Positions 1 to 5,499 of a DNA stretch of 9,932 bases are shown here, in pieces. A model generated the notes under the pieces. The model searched no databases. It had not been told where the DNA came from and saw only the letters and a program-made list of their open reading frames with translations. Every line of letters starts with the position of its first letter. The first letter of the stretch is position 1. Source of the DNA: an uncultured Collinsella sp. (GTDB lineage: Bacteria > Actinomycetota > Coriobacteriia > Coriobacteriales > Coriobacteriaceae); assembly GCA_902475375.1 (NCBI GenBank), contig CABRZC010000072.1, positions 1 to 9,932 on the forward strand, written 5' to 3'. The translations under genes were made by a program, and so were the position numbers.

Positions 1-202
1 GGGGGTGACCTCTAGAGATGAATGCTCGGTGCAAAAATAAGCGCCTCAAAGAATGATTTCTCCAATTCATATGTATCCCTCGGCTAACTTAGGGCATAAT
101 GCAAAAAGTGCGACAAGGCTAACTTATGAACCTGCGCGCCGCTGCAGCGTGCAAGCCGCGTCGCCAAGCATTCAACCCGTTTCCAAGTGAGAGGGAGACA
201 AC
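1..202 (+). promoter_or_regulatory. Upstream/leader region of eno
   Basis: No credible gene is seen here; this is taken as the control region of enolase. A purine-rich ribosome binding site (GAGAGGGAGA, about 189-198) sits just before the ATG at 203. A -10-like CATAAT is at 95-100 without a convincing -35. The 10-mer GGCTAACTTA occurs exactly twice, at 82-91 and 117-126, 35 bp apart. That spacing could mark repeated protein-binding sites or be chance. The promoter position is not secure. Confidence 0.35.
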
Positions 203-1492
203 ATGAGCGATATTTTGGACGTCTACGGTCGTGAGGTGCTCGACAGCCGCGGCAACCCTACCGTCGAGGTCGAGGTCGTGCTCGAGGACGGCAGCTTCGG
301 TCGCGCGATGGTGCCTTCGGGCGCTTCGACCGGTGCTTTCGAAGCTTGCGAGCTGCGCGACGGCGACAAGGGTCGCTACCTGGGCAAGGGCGTTTCGCAA
401 GCCGTCGAGCACGTCAACAACGAGTGCGCCAACGCCGTCGTGGGCCTCGATGCCTTCGATCAGCGCGCCGTCGATGCCGCACTAATCGTCGCCGACGGTA
501 CGCCCAACAAAACCAAGCTCGGCGCCAACGCCATTCTGGGCGTATCGCTGGCCGTTGCCCGCGCTGCGGCAGAGTCGGCGGGCCTGTCGCTGTACCAGTA
601 CCTGGGCGGCGTCAACGCTCACCTGCTGCCCACGCCTATGATGAATATCCTCAACGGCGGCGTGCATGCCGACAACAACGTTGACTTCCAGGAGTTCATG
701 ATCATGCCGGTGGGCGCTCCGAGCTTTGCCGAGGGCCTGCGTTGGTGCGCCGAGGTCTACCACACCCTCAAGGGCGTGCTGCACGAGGCCGGCCTGGGCG
801 GCGGCGTGGGCGACGAGGGCGGCTTCGCGCCCAACCTCAAGACCAATGCCGAGCCGTTCGAGTACATCACCAAGGCCGTCGAGAAGGCTGGCTTTAAGCC
901 CGGCGTCGACTTCATGTACGCCATGGATCCGGCCTCGACCGAGTTCTACAACGCCGAGACCGGCATGTACGAGCTCAAGGGCGAGGGCGTGGAGTACACG
1001 AGCGCCCAGATGGTTGATTACTGGGAGAAGCTCGTCGACACCTATCCCATCATCTCCATCGAGGACGGCATGGCCGAGGAGGACTGGGACGGCTGGGTCG
1101 AGCTTACCCGCCGCATTGGCAACAAGGTGCAGCTGGTGGGCGACGACCTGTTCGTCACTAACACCGAGCGCCTCAAGAAGGGCATCGAGCTGGGTGCCGC
1201 CAACGCGATCCTGGTCAAGGTCAACCAGATCGGCACGCTCACCGAGTCGCTCGAGGCCATCGAGACTGCCAAGGAGGCCGGCTACGCTTGCATCGTGAGC
1301 CACCGTTCCGGTGAGACCGAGGACTCCACGATCGCCGACCTGGTCGTGGGTGTTAACGCCGGCCAGATCAAGTCGGGCGCCCCGTGCCGCAGCGACCGTA
1401 TCGCCAAGTACAACCAGCTCATCCGCATCGAGGACGAGCTTGAGGGTAGCGCGCGCTACGCCGGCAAGTCTGCGTTCTACAACATTCGCTAG
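203..1492 (+). CDS. eno: Enolase (phosphopyruvate hydratase)
   Basis: Enolase interconverts 2-phosphoglycerate and phosphoenolpyruvate in glycolysis; it is cytosolic and Mg-dependent. The 429-residue protein is full length for the family. It starts with the conserved DVYGREVLDSRGNPTVEVEV block. Key residues are in place: His155 and Glu164 near the substrate, catalytic Glu205 in GDEGGF (203-208), metal ligands Asp242, Glu287 (SIEDGM) and Asp314 (GDDLF), catalytic Lys339 in the signature LVKVNQIGTLTES (337-349), and the SHRSGETEDS loop (366-375). The start is fixed by the purine-rich ribosome binding site 5-14 bases upstream and by the family N-terminus. It is closed by its own terminator at 1565-1596. 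The order eno, septum initiator, ppx is a familiar actinobacterial arrangement. Identification is secure. Confidence 0.98.
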   Translation: MSDILDVYGREVLDSRGNPTVEVEVVLEDGSFGRAMVPSGASTGAFEACELRDGDKGRYLGKGVSQAVEHVNNECANAVVGLDAFDQRAVDAALIVADGTPNKTKLGANAILGVSLAVARAAAESAGLSLYQYLGGVNAHLLPTPMMNILNGGVHADNNVDFQEFMIMPVGAPSFAEGLRWCAEVYHTLKGVLHEAGLGGGVGDEGGFAPNLKTNAEPFEYITKAVEKAGFKPGVDFMYAMDPASTEFYNAETGMYELKGEGVEYTSAQMVDYWEKLVDTYPIISIEDGMAEEDWDGWVELTRRIGNKVQLVGDDLFVTNTERLKKGIELGAANAILVKVNQIGTLTESLEAIETAKEAGYACIVSHRSGETEDSTIADLVVGVNAGQIKSGAPCRSDRIAKYNQLIRIEDELEGSARYAGKSAFYNIR

Positions 1493-1564
1493 GCAGCGGC
1501 GTGTGCGGGGGCGGGGCTGACTCGGATTCGCCTCGCTTCCGCCGGGCACTGTTGAGCACCATTG

Positions 1565-1596
1565 GGCGCTGGGCCATACGGCTCAGCGCCTTTTTT
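1565..1596 (+). terminator. Intrinsic terminator of eno
   Basis: An 11-bp stem (1565-1575 with 1580-1590, one G·U pair) with a 4-base ATAC loop is followed directly by six T residues (1591-1596). This is a textbook rho-independent terminator 72 bases after the eno stop. It separates eno from the next transcription unit. Confidence 0.93.
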
Positions 1597-1634
1597 ATGT
1601 CGAGCAAAGGCTGGCGAAAGCGGTGCGGGCGCTC

Positions 1635-1645
1635 GTGCTATAACT
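1635..1645 (+). promoter_or_regulatory. Likely extended -10 promoter for the DivIC-like gene
   Basis: TGC followed by TATAAC (1636-1644) forms an extended -10 element 43 bases before the ATG at 1688 and just after the eno terminator. No good -35 is visible at the expected spacing, which extended -10 promoters tolerate. Location between a terminator and a start codon supports the call; it is otherwise motif-based. Confidence 0.45.
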
Positions 1646-1687
1646 AAAAGACTTAGCGCAAACAAACCTCAACCGCACAAGGCGCAC

Positions 1688-2458
1688 ATGGATCAGATTT
1701 ACGACAACAGGTATTATTCCGCCGGTTCGCGCGAGCCGTCGCCTCGCCGCGCACCTACCGTGCAGCTCGGCGGGTCCGACTACGCCGGTGTCGATCGCCG
1801 CGCACAGCGTCCGGCAAGTGCCTCACATCCCCGTGCTCAAATGAATACGTCGACGGGCCGCCCGCCACGCTCGGCGCCCCCGACGCATGCTTCGCGTACG
1901 CAGCACCCCTCGGCTCAAACGCACGAAAAGTCGACCAGGCCCTCGAGCCGTCTTTCGGGCTCGGACTTCATGCACTACGCCAACGACAACGCAGCGGTCA
2001 AGGCAATTTACGACTTTACCCACGGTCCTCAGCGAGGGCTGTTTATCGGTATTGTCGTCGCCCTGGTGCTCGTGAGCCTGTACTTTCCCATGCGCGACCT
2101 CTACGTTGCCAAACGCTCGAGCGATATCTTGGCCAAGCAGGTCGAGATTCGCCAGCAGTACAACGACGAGCTGCAGAAAAGCGTCGACAAGCTGCTCTCA
2201 GAGGAGGGCATTAAGGACGCGGCATCCGAGGACTTGGGCCTGGTGATGCCCGGCGAGAAGAGAATTGAAGTGCAGGGCCTGGACGACGATTCGGATTCGT
2301 CTTCGAGCAAGAAGTCGTCGAACGCCAAGAAGGCCAGCGAAGTTGCCAAGGAAATCGAAGACGTCGGTAAGGACGCGCCGTGGTACATCCAGGCGCTCGA
2401 CATGCTGTTTGGGTTTAACGGTGTCGAGGGCCAGACGGTCGTGTCCAACGGCAAATAG
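1688..2458 (+). CDS. DivIC/FtsB-like septum formation initiator with long N-terminal extension
   Basis: This is a bitopic membrane protein of the DivIC/FtsB type, which in other bacteria stabilises the divisome with FtsL and FtsQ/DivIB. The ATG at 1688 gives 256 residues; reading further upstream in frame would cross the eno terminator. Residues 1-110 are polar, basic and rich in Pro/Ser/Arg with no fold I recognise. One membrane segment spans about 118-133. A predicted coiled coil follows (about 138-172), then a DivIC-like stretch, KDAASEDLGLVMPGE (176-190). A Ser/Asp/Lys-rich linker (198-216) leads to a short tail. FtsB/DivIC proteins normally have a very short cytoplasmic N-terminus, so the extension is notable, although actinobacterial members can be extended. 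The ribosome binding site is weak (AAGG about 6 bases upstream). It is 20 bases upstream of ppx and probably cotranscribed with it. Family call rests on topology, motif and synteny. Confidence 0.82.
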   Translation: MDQIYDNRYYSAGSREPSPRRAPTVQLGGSDYAGVDRRAQRPASASHPRAQMNTSTGRPPRSAPPTHASRTQHPSAQTHEKSTRPSSRLSGSDFMHYANDNAAVKAIYDFTHGPQRGLFIGIVVALVLVSLYFPMRDLYVAKRSSDILAKQVEIRQQYNDELQKSVDKLLSEEGIKDAASEDLGLVMPGEKRIEVQGLDDDSDSSSSKKSSNAKKASEVAKEIEDVGKDAPWYIQALDMLFGFNGVEGQTVVSNGK

Positions 2459-2478
2459 CGCCCGGAGGGGAGCCTGCA

Positions 2479-3480
2479 ATGGCAGATTGCAAACGCTATA
2501 AGGTAGCCGCGATCGACCTGGGAACAGTGTCGTCGCGACTGGTGTTAGCGCAGGTCGAGGCCGGGGCGATCGTGGAATCGTCCAAGCATACCGAGATCAC
2601 CGACTTGGGCGAGGGCGTGGACGCGACGGGCCGCTTTTGCGAGGCGGCCGTCGAGCGTGTGCTCGCCGCGTGTCGCATGTTTGTGGACGAGGCGCATGCC
2701 TTTGGGGCCGTGTGCATCTGCACCACGTGCACGAGTGCCGCGCGCGATGCGTCCAATGCCGCCCTGCTGCTGGACGGCCTGCGCGAGCTGGGGCTCGAAC
2801 CGCAGGTGATTCCGGGCGAGGTCGAGGCACGCCTGACGTTTTTTGGCGTGGCGCACGACTTTGCCGGCGAGCGCATTATTGTTGCCGATTCGGGTGGCGG
2901 ATCCACGGAGCTCGCGACGGGCGTCTATGCGCCGGAGCGTGGCGTCTTTGCGCTAGAAGGGACGCGCTCGCTGGACATTGGCTGCCGCCGTGTGACGGAG
3001 CGGTTTTTCTCGGCGCTGCCGCCTGCGGACGGCGAGCTTGCTGCCGCTGCCGCATGGGCAAACGAGCAGTTTGCGGGCTACTTTGAGAGTCTGCCTGTCG
3101 ACTTTGAGCGCGCCGAACGCTTGGTCGCAGTGGGCGGCACGGTGACTACGCTGGTGGCTCTGGTCCACGAGCTGGAGCCGTATGATTCGAGCTTCGTGCA
3201 CCTGCGCGAGCTTTCGCTGGAGCAGGTCTCGGCCGCTATCGAGCGCATGTCCACGCTGGACGCGGACAGCATCGCCGCGCTACCGGGTGTGCAGCCCAAA
3301 CGCGCGGGCGTGATCTTGGCTGGCGCCGTGGTAATCCGCGAGCTCATGCGAGCCGGCGGCTACGACACGCTCACCGTAAGCGAGAACAGCCTGCTTGCCG
3401 GCATGGCCGCCACCATCAACGAGGTTCTCGACGGCGCGACCCCCACCATCGCCTGGGTCCCCAGCCTGAGCGCTCTTTAA
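2479..3480 (+). CDS. Ppx/GppA family phosphatase
   Basis: A member of the ASKHA-fold family that hydrolyses inorganic polyphosphate or the 5' phosphate of pppGpp; which substrate applies cannot be read from sequence. The 333-residue protein is the compact two-lobed form without the extra C-terminal domains of E. coli Ppx. Visible motifs: phosphate-1 loop IDLGTVSSRL (12-21); TSAARDASN (85-93); PGEVEARLTF (112-121), carrying the acidic residues at the catalytic position; phosphate-2 loop DSGGGSTEL (137-145); GGTVTTLVAL (219-228); and the C-terminal TVSENSLLAGM (299-309). Most relatives have Asn in DxGTNS where this has Val15. A strong GGAGG (2464-2468) ten bases before the ATG fixes the start. 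Position after the DivIC-like gene matches actinobacterial synteny. A palindrome (3494-3560) follows the stop. Confidence 0.9.
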   Translation: MADCKRYKVAAIDLGTVSSRLVLAQVEAGAIVESSKHTEITDLGEGVDATGRFCEAAVERVLAACRMFVDEAHAFGAVCICTTCTSAARDASNAALLLDGLRELGLEPQVIPGEVEARLTFFGVAHDFAGERIIVADSGGGSTELATGVYAPERGVFALEGTRSLDIGCRRVTERFFSALPPADGELAAAAAWANEQFAGYFESLPVDFERAERLVAVGGTVTTLVALVHELEPYDSSFVHLRELSLEQVSAAIERMSTLDADSIAALPGVQPKRAGVILAGAVVIRELMRAGGYDTLTVSENSLLAGMAATINEVLDGATPTIAWVPSLSAL

Positions 3481-3493
3481 CCGTCTTCCTCTG

Positions 3494-3560
3494 AGTTGCG
3501 GTGAAATAGTTCCTAAATAAGCTGATAAACGGTATAAACAGGATCTATTCCACCGCAGCT
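3494..3560. repeat. 21-bp imperfect inverted repeat downstream of ppx
   Basis: Arms at 3494-3514 and 3540-3560 match as inverse complements at 18 of 21 positions, one of the three differences being a G·U-compatible pair. They surround a 25-base AT-rich centre. It starts 14 bases after the ppx stop codon. It could form a large hairpin in the ppx transcript, but no T-tract follows it, so it is not a typical intrinsic terminator. It might instead be the ends of a tiny mobile element. Confidence 0.7.
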
Positions 3561-3562
3561 TA

Positions 3563-3646
3563 GAGTCCCACCGGCATCTAAAAGAAACAAGCCCGCATCC
3601 CTTGGGGACACGGGCTCGAAAGCTCCATATGGTAGGGGCGGTGGGA
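3563..3646. repeat. Direct repeat copy A: terminator plus tRNA-Leu 3'-end fragment
   Basis: This segment repeats at 3759-3844 in the same orientation with scattered changes. Left to right it holds a tRNA-T-arm-like GAGTCCC start, a terminator hairpin read on the minus strand (3580-3618), and 18 bases (3628-3645) equal to the last 18 bases of the tRNA-Leu gene including its CCA. No tRNA body follows here, so copy A is a truncated relic of a duplicated tRNA 3' end with its terminator. Confidence 0.75.
3580..3618 (-). terminator. Orphan intrinsic terminator (copy A)
   Basis: On the minus strand an 8-bp GC-rich stem (3611-3618 with 3588-3595, one G·U pair) with a short inner TCCC/GGGA helix is followed by TTTCTTTT. 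It is the counterpart of the tRNA-Leu terminator but has only a tRNA fragment upstream of it. It may act as a second, backup terminator for minus-strand transcription from the tRNA. Confidence 0.65.
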
Positions 3647-3758
3647 CGTCCGCGTATTTGCTGCGCAAATCCGCACCGGCTTCGGCCGCCTGCCGGCGCC
3701 CTCGTCGGCTCGCTGCGGACGCTGCGCGTCCGCCTGGTGCTCGCCCCCTCGCGGGTTC
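3647..3758. other. Hairpin-rich GC spacer between the two repeat copies
   Basis: No gene is credible here. Two compact hairpins with the same TGC loop are visible. One has arms 3656-3661 and 3665-3670, extended by three more pairs after one mismatch. The other has a perfect 8-bp stem, 3715-3722 with 3726-3733. At its right end GCGGG-TTCGAGT-CCCGC (3751-3767) looks like a plus-strand tRNA T-arm, but no matching acceptor, D or anticodon arms are found. Function is unknown. Confidence 0.5.
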
Positions 3759-3844
3759 GAGTCCCGCCGGCGTCCAAAAGAAACGAGCCCGCATCCCAAC
3801 GGGACACGGGCTCGTAAGCAATCACATGGTAGGGGCGGTGGGAC
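3759..3844. repeat. Direct repeat copy B: terminator plus tRNA-Leu 3' end
   Basis: This is the second copy of the repeat at 3563-3646, overlapping the real tRNA-Leu 3' end (3827-3844) and its terminator (3776-3815). The two copies start 196 bases apart. They share the CCGGC(G/A)TC(C/T)AAAAGAAAC block, the hairpin and the tRNA end. The loop and the few bases between hairpin and tRNA differ. Confidence 0.75.
3776..3815 (-). terminator. Intrinsic terminator of tRNA-Leu
   Basis: Read on the minus strand, a perfect 9-bp stem ACGAGCCCG/CGGGCTCGT (3807-3815 with 3783-3791) encloses a second TCCC/GGGA helix and is followed by a TTTCTTTT tract (3776-3783). It starts 11 bases past the encoded CCA, as expected for a monocistronic tRNA unit. 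Confidence 0.85.
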
Positions 3845-3911
3845 TCGAACCCACAATCCTTGCGGCGAGAGATTTTAAGTCTCCTGCGTATGCCAATTCC
3901 GCCACGCCCCC
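3827..3911 (-). tRNA. tRNA-Leu (UAA anticodon)
   Basis: The minus strand folds as a class II tRNA of 85 bases with encoded CCA (complement of 3827-3829). The acceptor stem pairs GGGGGCG (from 3911) with CGCCCCT, with one G·U at the first pair. The anticodon loop reads CT-TAA-AA, giving anticodon UAA for leucine UUA codons. A variable arm follows the anticodon stem. The T arm is GTGGG-TTCGAGT-CCCAC. The gene lies 31 bases after the stop codon of the helical-repeat protein on the same strand and ends at its own terminator. Its last 18 bases recur at 3628-3645. Confidence 0.96.
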
Positions 3912-3922
3912 GTGAGACTAGA

Positions 3923-3931
3923 AGTCTAGCA
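3923..3931 (-). promoter_or_regulatory. Possible extended -10 promoter for tRNA-Leu
   Basis: On the minus strand TGC-TAGACT (3931 down to 3923) fits an extended -10 element and would start RNA near 3916, five bases before the mature tRNA 5' end. No -35 of quality is seen. The alternative is cotranscription with the upstream coding gene followed by RNase P processing. Confidence 0.4.
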
Positions 3932-3942
3932 CAAGCCGTCCG

Positions 3943-4566
3943 TTACGCGTTGACGGCCATTGAGTGCCGGCCTGACTTTTCCAAGTACTCGGCAAACTTG
4001 GCTTCGTCGCCCTTGTTCTTGTACTGCAGGGCCAGCAGGTATTCCAGGCGGCAGCTCTTGACCTTGTCGTCACCGGCCTCCTTGAGCATGCGCTCCAGCT
4101 CGGGAATGTCGTTGTGGCGCTTGAGGATCATCGTGTCGTACATCAGTTGGCATTCGTGTGCGACTGCCTCGGCCTGGCCGCCCTCAAAGCCTTTGATCTC
4201 GTGCAGCAGCTCCTTGGACTTTTTGCGGTCCTCCTGGCCAACGTAGTAGTTAAAGGCCTTAATCACCAGGTCGACGCGCTGCATTTTGGGCAGGTTGAGC
4301 CCCAGCAGCAAATCGAACATCTCGTCGGCACGCTTGTGGTCCTCGCGCAGCAGATAGGAGTTCAGGCGCAGGTAGTCGCGGTTATAGCGCGGGTACAGCA
4401 TGCTGGTGAGTTTGCCATCGAGCAAACGATCGAACTCGTCCCACTGCTTCGCAGCCATAAGCTGCTGCAGGCGCTTAAACGTGGTGCGTTTTTTGACGCT
4501 AAAGAATACCGACACGGCGATGCAAATAATGACGACGGCGGTCCAGAGGGTGCGGGAATCGGGCAT
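3943..4566 (-). CDS. Membrane-anchored helical-repeat (TPR-like) protein, unknown function
   Basis: I do not recognise a named family. The 207-residue protein begins with a short polar stretch and one hydrophobic segment (about residues 8-23, WTAVVIICIAVSVFFS) followed by KKR, consistent with an uncleaved signal anchor that leaves the rest in the cytoplasm. Residues about 26-200 look almost entirely alpha-helical, with repeated amphipathic pairs such as WDEFDRLLDGKL, ADEMFDLLLGL, KKSKELLHEIKG, IPELERMLKEAG and DEAKFAEYLEKSG. These resemble degenerate TPR units, so a scaffold or interaction role is plausible. The start is supported by AAGGA at 4574-4578. It is divergent from the PTS IIB gene, with a 163-base shared upstream region, and is followed by tRNA-Leu on the same strand. 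Confidence 0.75.
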   Translation of the reverse strand: MPDSRTLWTAVVIICIAVSVFFSVKKRTTFKRLQQLMAAKQWDEFDRLLDGKLTSMLYPRYNRDYLRLNSYLLREDHKRADEMFDLLLGLNLPKMQRVDLVIKAFNYYVGQEDRKKSKELLHEIKGFEGGQAEAVAHECQLMYDTMILKRHNDIPELERMLKEAGDDKVKSCRLEYLLALQYKNKGDEAKFAEYLEKSGRHSMAVNA

Positions 4567-4621
4567 ATTGGGGTCCTTAGTCGCTCATAAAGCGAGCGGT
4601 ATGACAACACGTACTAGATGT

Positions 4622-4627
4622 ATTATA
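4622..4627 (-). promoter_or_regulatory. Consensus -10 hexamer upstream of the helical-repeat gene
   Basis: Minus-strand TATAAT (complement of 4622-4627) is a perfect -10 box 55 bases before the start codon at 4566. No convincing -35 lies 16-18 bases further upstream, so strength is uncertain. It lies in the shared region between two divergent genes. Confidence 0.42.
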
Positions 4628-4729
4628 CGCAGCGCGCAAGCAAACTGGCATAAAAGCTCATCGAGGCCGAGTGCCATCGCTCGCTGCGGTACACTTACCT
4701 AAAGTAAACCATGAAGGGAGACATTACCT

Positions 4730-5017
4730 ATGAAGAAGATTGTTTTGGCTTGCGGTGCTGGCGCTGCTACTTCCACGCTCGTTGCCCAGAAGGTCGCCAC
4801 CATGCTCGACGCCAACGGTTACGCCGACAAGTACGAGATCGTGCAGTGCGCCATCTCCGAGGCCAAGGACGTTTGCGACGAGGGCGCCGACCTGCTGATC
4901 GCCACCACCGTTGCCCCCGAGGGCCTCACCTGCCCGTACGTGAGCGGCGTGCCCTTCATGACCGGCATGAACCGCGTCGCTGCCGAGAAGGCCGTCCTCG
5001 ACGTTATGGCTCAGTAG
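4730..5017 (+). CDS. Orphan PTS IIB subunit, galactitol type
   Basis: A small cytosolic phosphotransferase subunit that would accept phosphate from a IIA on its active cysteine and pass it to sugar bound in IIC. The 95-residue protein has the IIB P-loop at the very start, ACGAGAATSTLVA (7-19) with Cys8 as the phosphoryl site. The TSTLVAQKV pattern and the length match galactitol-type (GatB) IIB proteins. The start is clear: AAGGGAG (4714-4720) nine bases before ATG. No IIA or IIC lies next to it in the window, so either partners are elsewhere or it has a regulatory role. It is probably cotranscribed with the VOC gene 11 bases downstream. The sugar is not predictable with confidence. Confidence 0.88.
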   Translation: MKKIVLACGAGAATSTLVAQKVATMLDANGYADKYEIVQCAISEAKDVCDEGADLLIATTVAPEGLTCPYVSGVPFMTGMNRVAAEKAVLDVMAQ

Positions 5018-5028
5018 GCGCTGACTGT

Positions 5029-5403
5029 ATGAGTGAGCAGAACGCCAACCCGGTCGAGCTCTTTGGCATGCGCGTCGCTCACGTGGGCATCAACGCCACC
5101 GACCCGGTCGATGCCCTGGAGATCGCGGAGCTGTTCTCGACGACGATGGGTCTGCCCGTTATCGAGACCCCGGTTTCGTACTTTAACGATTCGCTGGTCG
5201 AGGTCATGAAGCAGAATGGTCGTGGCACCAAGGGCCACATCGGCTTTGCCGTCAACGACATTGATACGGCCGAGAAGTGGTTTGCCGAGCGCGGGCTCGA
5301 GGTCAACGAGGAGTCGCGCGCGCTGCTGCCCGACGGTAGCACCAAGCTCGTGTACTTTAAGCGCGAGTTCGCCGGCTTTGCCGTGCACCTGTGCCGCGAG
5401 TAG
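5029..5403 (+). CDS. Stand-alone VOC (glyoxalase-fold) domain protein
   Basis: The 124-residue protein is one vicinal-oxygen-chelate domain: VAHVGINATDP (16-26), an EIAELFSTTMGLPV helix and turn (31-44), VEVMKQ (57-62), GHIGFAVNDID (69-79), LVYFKREFAGFAVHL (107-121). His18, Glu58, His70 and His120 fall on the strands that carry metal ligands in VOC enzymes, so metal binding is possible but unproven. From memory, the sequence resembles the VOC domain found at the C-terminus of some KHG/KDPG aldolases of Firmicutes more than glyoxalase I. The aldolase part is absent here. The start at 5029 is chosen because reading further upstream would run through the IIB gene in another frame; the ribosome binding site is weak (TAGGCG). 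Translational coupling to the IIB gene is likely. Substrate is unknown. Confidence 0.82.
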   Translation: MSEQNANPVELFGMRVAHVGINATDPVDALEIAELFSTTMGLPVIETPVSYFNDSLVEVMKQNGRGTKGHIGFAVNDIDTAEKWFAERGLEVNEESRALLPDGSTKLVYFKREFAGFAVHLCRE

Positions 5404-5427
5404 CGTACAAGCTGCTATAGCTAGCAA

Positions 5428-5464
5428 AAAGGGATAGGGCCGCATGGCCTTATCCCTTTATTTA
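5428..5464 (+). terminator. Intrinsic terminator after PTS IIB-VOC unit
   Basis: A 14-bp stem (5428-5441 with 5446-5459, one G·U pair) with a GCAT loop is preceded by an A-run (from 5426) and followed by TTTATTTAT. It lies 25 bases after the VOC stop codon and ends that transcription unit. The A/T flanks could also let it work on the opposite strand. Confidence 0.93.
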
Positions 5465-5499
5465 TGCCGAGGGGTTGACTTTTGCAACGGTCAAAAAAC

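Noticed and set aside
482..1549. Long open frame (355 codons) antisense to eno
   Set aside because: It is the mirror of a GC-rich, highly conserved gene; long antisense frames are expected from its codon bias. No family features or ribosome binding site.
3644..3776. A second tRNA gene on the + strand
   Set aside because: Only a T-arm-like stem is present. Acceptor pairing is at most five bases, the CCA is out of register, and no D or anticodon arm can be built.
3280..3825. Minus-strand frames across the repeat/tRNA-terminator region, with repeated GCGLVSF-like peptides
   Set aside because: The repeated peptides are translations of the duplicated terminator and tRNA end; the frames overlap ppx and structured RNA sequence and lack start signals.
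4711..5028. Upstream extension of the VOC reading frame through the IIB gene
   Set aside because: It would overlap the whole IIB gene in another frame with an Arg-rich peptide; the VOC domain starts cleanly at 5029.
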